From Bacteroidota bacterium (GTDB lineage Bacteria > Bacteroidota > Bacteroidia > B-17B0 > Aurantibacillaceae): DNA of 64,000 nucleotides. Position numbers and translations under genes: made by a program. This document shows, piece by piece, positions 45,601 through 51,881 of the stretch. A model generated the notes under the pieces. It saw only the letters and a list, made by a program, of their open reading frames with translations, did no database searches and was not told where the DNA came from. The stretch is taken from NCBI GenBank assembly GCA_017303905.1, contig JAFLBH010000004.1:248001-312000 (forward strand), in the 5' to 3' direction. The first letter of the stretch is position 1; each line of letters begins with the position of its first letter.

Positions 45601-46472
45601 GGTTTATAACCTATTGCTTCATTATATCCCAATTTCGCGGCCGCCCAATTTTTTGCATTGAAAGCATCATCTCCCTTTTTGATAGCTGCCGCATATTTAG
45701 CATTCAGTTCAGCTTCCGCTTTTGCTTTAGCAGCTTCTTCCGCTGCCTTCTTAGCATCTTCTTCTTTCTTTTTGTTTAATGCTTCTTGCTCCTTGATGAT
45801 TTTATCAATTTGAGTCATCTGATCCTTTGGCCAGGTTTCATTTGGCTTTAAACCCAATGCTTGTGTATAAGCAGCTTTTGCTCCTGCCCAATCATTTTTC
45901 TGGAAGGCTTTATCACCGGCTTTGATCGCTGCTTGGTAATTTCTCTCGAGTTGTTTAGCGCGTTCAATGGCTGCTGCCTGTTGTGCCATAATATTCTGCA
46001 ATGAAGCAATCATTGCATTCAGATAATTCGCATCGTATTCAAAATTTTCTTTATTGGCGTTGTAGGAATATTTATTCATTGGCTGATTAAGCGCAGAATA
46101 ATCAATCCCTTCCATTTTTTCGAATAAACTTAAACTAGCTTCAACGGTTCCGAATTTAGACGTTGCTCTATCAGGAGGAACACCCTTCGTACTAACCGTA
46201 AATTTTTTTGATACATGCCCGGGTTTGGTAACCGTTACCACATAATCAGCATTAAGCGGTAAATCGAATTGATAACTTCCGGAACCATCTGTGGTAATGT
46301 TTTTAATCACTTGTCCGTTTTGAGAAACCTGAATGATAGCACCAGGCATCGGTGTATCTTCCAGATTTGTAATAGTACCCTCTACATGCAAGGGAAAAGT
46401 AGGCGCATCCTGAGCATAGGCAATAGAAATTAAGACCCAGAAGGTAACTATTAAAAATTGCCTAAATTTCAT
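42684..46472 (-). CDS. secreted giant TPR-repeat protein, long paralog (15 units)
   Basis: A 1262-residue protein. Signal peptide at 1-20 (ending A-Y-A-Q); carboxypeptidase-regulatory-like domain at about 30-110 (EGTITNLEDTPMPGAIIQVS); motif EGIDYSALNQ at 121-130; Gln/Ala-rich helix at about 150-176. Fifteen TPR-like units of about 48 residues follow at about 177-1181, of the form KYAAAIKKGDDAFAKKDW, A-x-A-x-x-x-Y-x-E-A, then EQYPKDKLAAIDK, spaced by Ala/Lys-rich coiled-coil linkers of varied length. The C-terminal domain is about 55 residues (GVTIIQRAVVKDGDVWIYQK and ISYFRDGNPITELIFENE). The repeat region has a base and residue use unlike its neighbours. Role unknown, perhaps a periplasmic scaffold. 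Confidence 0.85.
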   Translation of the reverse strand: MKFRQFLIVTFWVLISIAYAQDAPTFPLHVEGTITNLEDTPMPGAIIQVSQNGQVIKNITTDGSGSYQFDLPLNADYVVTVTKPGHVSKKFTVSTKGVPPDRATSKFGTVEASLSLFEKMEGIDYSALNQPMNKYSYNANKENFEYDANYLNAMIASLQNIMAQQAAAIERAKQLERNYQAAIKAGDKAFQKNDWAGAKAAYTQALGLKPNETWPKDQMTQIDKIIKEQEALNKKKEEDAKKAAEEAAKAKAEAELNAKYAAAIKKGDDAFNAKNWAAAKLGYNEAIGYKPGEQYPKDKLAAIDKAIADEAANKSKAELDAKYAAAVKKGDDAFNAKNWTAAKAGYNEALGFKPAEQYPKDKIAAIDKAIADEAAAKAKADAEAKNKAELEAKYAAAIKRGDEGFAKKDWANAKAAYTEASGLKSAEQYPKTQLAAIDKAMADEAAAKAKADADAKAKAELEAKYAAAIKKGDDAFAKKDWATAKGGYNEALTIKANEQYPKDKLAAIDKAIADENAAKSKAELDAKYAAAIKKGDDAFAQKDWTNAKGGYNEALTIKANEQYPKDKLAAIDKAIADEAAAKAKAEGDAKAKAELEAKYAAAIKKGDEGFAKKDWANAKSAYNEALGYKSAEKYPKDQIAAIDKALADEAAAKAKAEADKAKAEADAKAKAELEAKYAAAIKKGDEAFAAKNWPTARTGYNEALGFKPNEAYPKSQLAAIDKAIADEKANMDAAAKAKAEAELNAKYEEAIKQGDAGFASKDWANAKAAYNKALGFKPAEKYPKDQIAAIDKTLADEAAAKAKADADAKSKAEKEAKYAAAIKKGDDGFNAKNWTNAKAGFNEALGIKPDEQYPKDRLAAIDKAIADENANKSKAELDAKYNAAIKKGDDAFAKKDWATSKAGYNDALGVKPGEQYPKDKLVEIEKAIAADNANKSKAELDAKYTAAIKKGDAAFAKKDWTNAKAGYNEALTVKSEEQYPKDKLAEIEKAIADELANKSKAEGDAKAKAEKDAKYAAAIKKGDDAFTKKEWVTAKEGYIEASGLKPEEQYPKVRLAAIEAEIAKEGEAKALAELRAKYDAIVKKADGLFAKKSWVEAKAAYYEALQYLPDEKYPKMQIGAINKAMSGANDPNEQKYKDAIAKADNNFNGKQYKEAKTHYEEALTYKGGDAYAKGRLLEIEKLLNSDSQVKTADRKKELLAKYPPGVTEEVINGQGVTIIQRAVVKDGDVWIYQKKVFSWGGISYFRDGNPITELIFENETKP
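42930..45944 (-). repeat. 15-unit coding repeat array
   Basis: The DNA that encodes the TPR-like units of the 42684-46472 protein. Units are 48-49 codons plus linkers of 0 to about 25 codons. They differ in many silent and coding positions, so this is an old expansion with continuing change, not a recent perfect tandem array. Units 5 and 6 are nearly identical in protein (GGYNEALTIKANEQYPKDK in both) and mark the youngest visible duplication. Confidence 0.85.
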
Positions 46473-46528
46473 ACAATAACAAGTATCCTAAAAACATCTT
46501 AAATTTACAAAATAATCTACCCTTTTTT

Positions 46529-47683
46529 ATGACAATTCCGACAAGTAATTCAAACCTTTCTGTTAATATAAGTTATTGGGAGTTGAAACATTACTTTTCA
46601 TTAGCTGATTTAATTGTCGTAGGGGCGGGAATCGTTGGGTTAACTGCTGCTATTGAGTATAAACGCAAACACAAAAAAGCAAAAGTTTTTGTTTTGGAAA
46701 GCGGCATTATACCAATGGGTGCCAGCACTAAAAATGCGGGATTTGCCTGCTTTGGCAGTCCGAGCGAATTACTCGCTGATTTAAAGAAAATGCCGGAAGA
46801 TAGTGTATGGGAAACCGTTCAAATGCGTTGGAACGGACTTCAGCTTCTGAGAAAAAATTTGGGCGATAAAAACATCGATTTTCATAACTGGGGCGGATAT
46901 GAGCTTTTCAATACAAACAAGAGTTTTGAGTTATGCTCTGAAAAGCTAAATTATTTGAATAAAAAATCGAAGGAATACATCGGCAAAAGCAATTGTTATT
47001 CGATCGCCAACAAAAGCATTAATAAGTTTGGATTCAACGATTTAAGTGGTGTTATTTTAAATAAACATGAAGGTCAGATTGACACCTCAAAACTATTCAC
47101 TCAACTTGCGGAATTAGCTCAAAAAACGGGCATTGAAATCATTTCAGGTGTACATGTAAATGAGTTGAAAGATTTAAAATCCGGCGTCGAACTCAACACC
47201 GGATTTGGTGTGTTTAAATGCAAAAAATGTATAGTTGCCATCAACGGATTTGCAAAAGAACTGCTGAAGATAAAAGACGTTGCTCCTGCCCGTGCGCAGG
47301 TTTTAATCACAAAGCCTATTAAAAATTTAAAGATTAAGGGGACTTTTCATTACGACGAAGGATTTTATTATTTCCGGAATATTGATGGTCGATTATTATT
47401 TGGGGGCGGACGAAACCTTGATTTTGAGGGTGAAACCACGACTGAGCTTAAGGTGACGCCAAAAATTCAAAATCAATTGGAACAACTTTTAAAAACGGTT
47501 ATTCTTCCAAAACAAAAATTTGAAATTGAACACCGTTGGGCCGGAATTATGGGTGTTGGCAGCGAAAAACGACCAATTATAAAAAACTACAGCGCAAACA
47601 TTGTTTGCGCTGTAAGAATGGGTGGTATGGGTGTTGCCATTGGCAGCTTAGTAGGAAAAGAAGCTGCTCAACTTGTTTCTTAG
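46529..47683 (+). CDS. FAD-dependent oxidoreductase (DAO family)
   Basis: A 384-residue flavoprotein of the D-amino-acid/glycine oxidase fold. The dinucleotide loop is IVVGAGIVGLTAAIEY (29-44) and the FAD segment is VLESGIIPMGASTKNAGFACFG. It ends MGGMGVAIGSLVGKEAAQ. Substrates of close relatives are amines or amino acids. The N-terminus has about 25 residues before the loop, so a later start cannot be excluded; ATG 46529 gives the longest frame. Its stop overlaps the convergent CBS gene stop by 4 bases. An 11-bp perfect inverted repeat lies inside its 3' end. Confidence 0.84.
   Translation: MTIPTSNSNLSVNISYWELKHYFSLADLIVVGAGIVGLTAAIEYKRKHKKAKVFVLESGIIPMGASTKNAGFACFGSPSELLADLKKMPEDSVWETVQMRWNGLQLLRKNLGDKNIDFHNWGGYELFNTNKSFELCSEKLNYLNKKSKEYIGKSNCYSIANKSINKFGFNDLSGVILNKHEGQIDTSKLFTQLAELAQKTGIEIISGVHVNELKDLKSGVELNTGFGVFKCKKCIVAINGFAKELLKIKDVAPARAQVLITKPIKNLKIKGTFHYDEGFYYFRNIDGRLLFGGGRNLDFEGETTTELKVTPKIQNQLEQLLKTVILPKQKFEIEHRWAGIMGVGSEKRPIIKNYSANIVCAVRMGGMGVAIGSLVGKEAAQLVS
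47589..47613. repeat. perfect 11-bp inverted repeat inside the FAD oxidoreductase gene
   Basis: ACAGCGCAAAC, loop ATT, GTTTGCGCTGT. It is fully symmetrical, with high stability for an AT-rich coding region, about 70 bases before the stop codon. It lacks a T-run, so it is not a standard terminator. Confidence 0.75.
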
Positions 47684-49053
47684 TTCGACATTTTTGCTAC
47701 CGCCTGAATAACGTCATGTTTAGTAATGATGTGGGCATTTCCACCTAAATCTTTCATTAAAACCGCATTGTTATCCTTTGTAATTAGTTTTGAAATTTCA
47801 TCGATAGGTGTTTGTGCATCTACCATTGGGAAAGCGGGCTGCATAACTGATTCAATGGTTTTGTTTTTTGAATCATTGCTTTCAATCAATTTAGCGAATA
47901 AATAACTATCATTTAACGACCCAACAAACTCTGCACCTTTAGTAACAGGGATTTGAGAAATTCCGTATTTATTCATTAAAGTTAATGCATCATTCACCGT
48001 AGCGTTAGCTTCTACCGTTACCAATTTTTGATTTTTGTGGGAAGAGATTAAATCCAAAGCTTTTGGTTTATTCACTTGTAAGAAACCTCTCTCTCGCATC
48101 CAATCATCATTAAACATTTTACCAAGGTAACGCGTGCCGTGATCGTGGAAAATAACAACAACCACATCTCCCTTTTTAAACATGCCGCTCATTTGCAACA
48201 AACCTGCTAAAGCTGATCCTGCACTATTACCTACGAAAATCGCTTCTTCACGGGTAATACGGCGCGTCATAATTGCTGCATCTTTATCCGTAACCTTTTC
48301 GAAATGATCGATGATGTTGAAGTCAACGTTCTCCGGTAAAAAATCTTCTCCGATACCTTCAGTGATGTATGGGTAAATTTCATTCTTATCGAAAATACCT
48401 GTCTCTTTATATTTTTTAAATACAGAACCGTAAGTATCGATACCTAGCACTTTAATATTAGGATTCTTTTCTTTCAAATATTTTCCGGTACCGCAAATCG
48501 TTCCTCCTGTTCCAACTCCTACAACTAAATGCGTTACTTTTCCATCCGTTTGATCCCAAATTTCAGGACCGGTTTGCTCATAATGAGCAACGGCATTACT
48601 TGGATTATCGTATTGGTTCGGTTTCCATGAATTAGGAATTTCGTTCACTAATCTCGATGAAACAGAATAATACGAACGCGGATCTTCAGGATCTACATCC
48701 GTAGGACAAACCACAACTTCAGCGCCAAAAGCACGAAGAGCATCCACTTTTTCTTTACTTTGTTTATCGGTAGTTGTAAAAATACATTTGTAACCTTTAA
48801 TAACTGCACCAATTGCCAACCCCATTCCGGTGTTACCGCTGGTTCCTTCAATGATGGTTCCGCCCGGTTTTAAACGACCATCTTTCTCCGCATCTTCTAT
48901 CATTTTAATGGCCATGCGGTCTTTAATGGAGTTACCCGGATTAAAAGTTTCCACCTTTGCATATACTTCGCAAGGTAAATCTTTCGTGATTTTGTTGAGA
49001 CGAACCAATGGTGTATTACCAATGGCTTCGATGATATTTTTACAAACTTTCAT
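47680..49053 (-). CDS. cystathionine beta-synthase
   Basis: A 457-residue PLP enzyme joining serine and homocysteine. The catalytic domain has NPGNSIKDRMA with Lys44 (Schiff base), GTSGNTGMGLAIGA and GVGTGGTICGTG. The C-terminal pair of CBS domains (about 335-457: VEANATVNDALTLMNKYGIS and PIDEISKLITKDNNAVLMK) would regulate activity. The layout is the same as eukaryotic CBS without the heme segment. It converges on the FAD oxidoreductase gene with a 4-base stop overlap. O-acetylserine sulfhydrylase would lack the CBS pair, so CBS is preferred. Confidence 0.93.
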   Translation of the reverse strand: MKVCKNIIEAIGNTPLVRLNKITKDLPCEVYAKVETFNPGNSIKDRMAIKMIEDAEKDGRLKPGGTIIEGTSGNTGMGLAIGAVIKGYKCIFTTTDKQSKEKVDALRAFGAEVVVCPTDVDPEDPRSYYSVSSRLVNEIPNSWKPNQYDNPSNAVAHYEQTGPEIWDQTDGKVTHLVVGVGTGGTICGTGKYLKEKNPNIKVLGIDTYGSVFKKYKETGIFDKNEIYPYITEGIGEDFLPENVDFNIIDHFEKVTDKDAAIMTRRITREEAIFVGNSAGSALAGLLQMSGMFKKGDVVVVIFHDHGTRYLGKMFNDDWMRERGFLQVNKPKALDLISSHKNQKLVTVEANATVNDALTLMNKYGISQIPVTKGAEFVGSLNDSYLFAKLIESNDSKNKTIESVMQPAFPMVDAQTPIDEISKLITKDNNAVLMKDLGGNAHIITKHDVIQAVAKMSN

Positions 49054-49125
49054 GATTTTATTACTGCTTACGAAATTAAAAAATAGCCTTAAGAAATGAG
49101 AATTTTATTTTGACGTGTTGTAAAC

Positions 49126-49161
49126 AAAAAGCCCCGCTTAAGGATTCACCAAAAGCGGGGC
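49126..49161 (-). terminator. terminator for acyl-CoA dehydrogenase
   Basis: On the minus strand, GCCCCGCTT, loop of about 13 bases, AAGCGGGGC, followed by TTTTT. It lies 20 bases after the stop at 49181. Confidence 0.8.
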
Positions 49162-49180
49162 GTTAATTATCTTAATTGAA

Positions 49181-50320
49181 TTATGCTAAGAGCGCACGGG
49201 AAATAACAATGCGCTGAACTTCGCTTGTTCCTTCGTAAATCTGTGTAATCTTTGCATCACGCATTAAACGTTCTACATGGTACTCCTTTACATATCCGTA
49301 ACCACCATGAATCTGAACCGCTTCAGTAGTTACCCACATTGCCGTTTCAGAAGCATATACTTTAGCCATCGCACTTTCTTTATCCATTGGTAAATGGCGA
49401 TCTTTTAACCAAGCAGCGCGGAAAATCATTAAGCGAGCAGCTTCAATACGAGTCGCCATATCCGCTAATTTAAACTGAATAGCCTGATGTTTGCTGATTT
49501 CTTTTCCAAATGCTTTTCGTTCTTTTGAGTAAGCCAAAGCTAATTCATAAGCACCACTTGCAATTCCTAAAGCTTGTGAAGCAATTCCGATTCGTCCGCC
49601 ACCCAAAGTTTTCATCGCAAACTTAAATCCAAAACCTTCCTCACCAATTCGATTCGCTTTCGGAACTTTTACGTTGTCGAACATTAAGGAATGTGTATCG
49701 CTGGCACGGATTCCCATTTTATTTTCTTTTGGGCCTACAGTAAATCCAGGCATGCCTTTTTCTACAATTAAACAGTTAATTCCACGATGCCCGGCTTCCA
49801 CATTGGTTTGCGCCATCACTAAATAAACTGAAGCACTGTTTCCGTTAGTAATCCAGTTTTTTGTTCCATTTAATAAATAATGGTCGCCCATATCAATCGC
49901 AGTTGTTTTTTGAGAAGTAGCATCACTGCCTGCTTCCGGTTCTGATAAACAGAATGCCCCGATTTTCTCACCTTTTGCTAAAGGCACCAAATATTTTTGT
50001 TTTTGCTCTTCTGTACCAAAACTTTCAAGTCCCCAGCACACTAAAGAGTTATTTACACTCATAATTACGCTACAAGACGCATCCACTTTAGAAATTTCTT
50101 CCATTGCTAAAACGTAAGAAATAGCATCCATACCGCCTCCACCGTATTTCGGATCAACCATCATACCTAAAAACCCTAACTCAGCCATTTTTTTCACTTG
50201 CTCAGTAGGGAATTTTTGTTGTTCATCGCGCTCAATCACACCCGGTTTTAATTCGTTCTGTGCAAATTCACGAGCTGCTTTTTGGATCATTAAATGCTCT
50301 TCGGTAAGTTCAAAATGCAT
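49181..50320 (-). CDS. acyl-CoA dehydrogenase
   Basis: A 379-residue flavoenzyme oxidising acyl-CoA thioesters, passing electrons to ETF. Motifs are AFCLSEPEAGSDATS, NGTKNWITNG, HRGINCLIVEKG, QIYEGTSEVQ with the catalytic Glu, and the C-terminal VISRALLA. It is the short-chain/butyryl type by family length. An in-frame frame reaches back to 50389, but ATG 50320 gives the standard M-x-F-E-L-T-E-E-H. A strong phylum-type promoter lies 41 bases upstream. Confidence 0.94.
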   Translation of the reverse strand: MHFELTEEHLMIQKAAREFAQNELKPGVIERDEQQKFPTEQVKKMAELGFLGMMVDPKYGGGGMDAISYVLAMEEISKVDASCSVIMSVNNSLVCWGLESFGTEEQKQKYLVPLAKGEKIGAFCLSEPEAGSDATSQKTTAIDMGDHYLLNGTKNWITNGNSASVYLVMAQTNVEAGHRGINCLIVEKGMPGFTVGPKENKMGIRASDTHSLMFDNVKVPKANRIGEEGFGFKFAMKTLGGGRIGIASQALGIASGAYELALAYSKERKAFGKEISKHQAIQFKLADMATRIEAARLMIFRAAWLKDRHLPMDKESAMAKVYASETAMWVTTEAVQIHGGYGYVKEYHVERLMRDAKITQIYEGTSEVQRIVISRALLA

Positions 50321-50360
50321 GGTATAATAATTTAAGTTTGACTTATTTTTTGTAACCTTG

Positions 50361-50392
50361 CAAATATAACTGAATGTGACTATCCGCACAAT
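50361..50392 (-). promoter_or_regulatory. Bacteroidota-type promoter for acyl-CoA dehydrogenase
   Basis: On the minus strand, TTG (50392-50390), then 20 bases, then TATATTTGC (50369-50361). Both elements fit the -33 TTG and -7 TAnnTTTGY boxes. The leader to the ATG at 50320 is about 35 bases. Confidence 0.7.
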
Positions 50393-50435
50393 TTTTAAAG
50401 ACTTTTATTGTAATTTTTTCTCCAACTAAAAAACA

Positions 50436-51509
50436 GTGTCAGAATCAGATAAATACATAGTAGCGGGGGTAATGAGCGGAACCTCATTAGATGGACTTGA
50501 TGTTGCAATTTGTGAGTTCAGCAAAAATCAATCGGGATATAATTATAAGATATTGGATGCTACAACGGTAGCTTATGATCGTCCACAAAAAAACAAATTG
50601 CAAGCCGCGCCATACCTAAATGTTGAGAATTACTTTTTACTTCATCATCAATTTGGAAAGTTTATAGGAAAACAAGTAGCTAAGCTGTCTCAAAACGCAC
50701 AAATAAAACCAAGTTCAATTGCCAGTCATGGACATACGATTTTTCATCAACCCGCTAAAGGATTTACCACACAACTGGGCTGTGGCGCTACCATTGCTGC
50801 AGTTTCCAACCTAACTACGGTGTGTGATTTTAGAAGTTTGGATGTTGCTTTAAACGGACAAGGTGCGCCATTGGTACCCATTGGCGATAAATTATTGTTT
50901 GGCGATTATCAAAGTTGTTTAAACATTGGCGGTATTGCTAATATTTCATTCGAAAGAGAAGGAAAACGAATTGCTTTTGATATTGGTGTAGCCAATATGG
51001 CACTTAATTTTTTTGCGCAAAAAGAAGGAAAAGAATATGACAAAGATGGTGAAATGGCGGCCTCCGGCAGCATTCACGAAGCACTGTTTAATGAATTAAA
51101 TCAATTAGAATTTTACTCGCGTCATTCGGCCAAATCTCTAGGAAGAGAATGGTTTGAGATTGATTTTCTTAGAGTGGTAGAAAAGTACGTGATTCCGGTT
51201 AATGATTTGATGTGTACTATTGCTGAACATTGCGCTTTTCAAATCGCGGAAGTACTTAATGCTAATAAATTAAAAAACGTATTTGTGACAGGAGGAGGCG
51301 CTAAAAATACGTTTTTGATTAAATCTCTAAAGAAATTTTACAAAGGTGAGGTAATTATACCGGATGAAAAAGTAATTGACTTTAAAGAAGCTTTGATTTT
51401 CGCTTTTTTAGGCTATTTACGTTTAACCAACCAGATTAACACACTTTGTTCGGTAACCGGTGCAAAAAAAGATTCTGTTGGTGGCGCTGTTTATTTCGTT
51501 AATTCATAA
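50436..51509 (+). CDS. anmK: anhydro-N-acetylmuramic acid kinase
   Basis: A 357-residue enzyme that opens and phosphorylates 1,6-anhydro-MurNAc from cell-wall turnover. Motifs are VAGVMSGTSLDGLDVAI, SHGHTIFHQP, CDFRSLDVALNGQGAPLVP, LNIGGIANIS, FDIGVANMALN and FVTGGGAKN. The usual D-T-G-P-x-N is I-G-V-A-N here. The start is GTG at 50436 (no ATG fits), giving M-S-E-S-D-K-Y. crcB follows after 8 bases. With mpl in the same window it supports peptidoglycan recycling. Confidence 0.93.
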   Translation: MSESDKYIVAGVMSGTSLDGLDVAICEFSKNQSGYNYKILDATTVAYDRPQKNKLQAAPYLNVENYFLLHHQFGKFIGKQVAKLSQNAQIKPSSIASHGHTIFHQPAKGFTTQLGCGATIAAVSNLTTVCDFRSLDVALNGQGAPLVPIGDKLLFGDYQSCLNIGGIANISFEREGKRIAFDIGVANMALNFFAQKEGKEYDKDGEMAASGSIHEALFNELNQLEFYSRHSAKSLGREWFEIDFLRVVEKYVIPVNDLMCTIAEHCAFQIAEVLNANKLKNVFVTGGGAKNTFLIKSLKKFYKGEVIIPDEKVIDFKEALIFAFLGYLRLTNQINTLCSVTGAKKDSVGGAVYFVNS

Positions 51510-51517
51510 ATTTAACC

Positions 51518-51874
51518 ATGGCTTATTTATGGGTATTTATAGGAGGAGGTTTAGGCAGCAGCTTACGATATTTGCTAGGAAATTTATTATCTAAATCAAG
51601 TTTAAGCTTACCAATTGCTACACTCACCGCCAACTTAATTAGTTGCATCATTTTCGCGCTAACATTAAGTTTTTATAACGAAAAACTTCAGCAAACACCC
51701 ACTTTAAAATTGTTCCTTTTAACCGGAATTTGTGGCGGACTCAGTACATTTTCGACTTTTAGTTTTGAAACCTACGAATTGTTAAAACAAGGTCAAATCA
51801 TGTGGGCTTCGTCAAATATTTTGATAAGTGTCTTGTTATGCCTTGTGATTTTTTTTACTTTTATAGGTAAATAA
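51518..51874 (+). CDS. crcB: fluoride channel CrcB/Fluc
   Basis: A 118-residue four-helix membrane protein. GGGLGSSLRYLLGN is at 9-22, Asn is in TLTANLISC and the key loop is GICGGLSTFSTFSFE. Such proteins form dual-topology dimers exporting fluoride. Its length and motifs are standard. No fluoride riboswitch was recognised; it follows anmK by 8 bases and probably shares its transcript. The PorE-like gene starts 7 bases later. Confidence 0.93.
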   Translation: MAYLWVFIGGGLGSSLRYLLGNLLSKSSLSLPIATLTANLISCIIFALTLSFYNEKLQQTPTLKLFLLTGICGGLSTFSTFSFETYELLKQGQIMWASSNILISVLLCLVIFFTFIGK

Positions 51875-51881
51875 TTATTAC

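Noticed and set aside
43393-45779. Long plus-strand reading frames opposite the repeat protein, up to 241 residues
   Set aside because: They are antisense shadows of Ala/Lys-rich codons (GCx, AAA), which rarely make stops in the opposite frame. They have no start context, and their repeats mirror those of the minus-strand gene.
42930-45944. CRISPR-like array
   Set aside because: The periodic DNA is coding, with units of about 145 or more bases and imperfect copies. There are no constant 23-40 base repeats with unique spacers and no cas genes.
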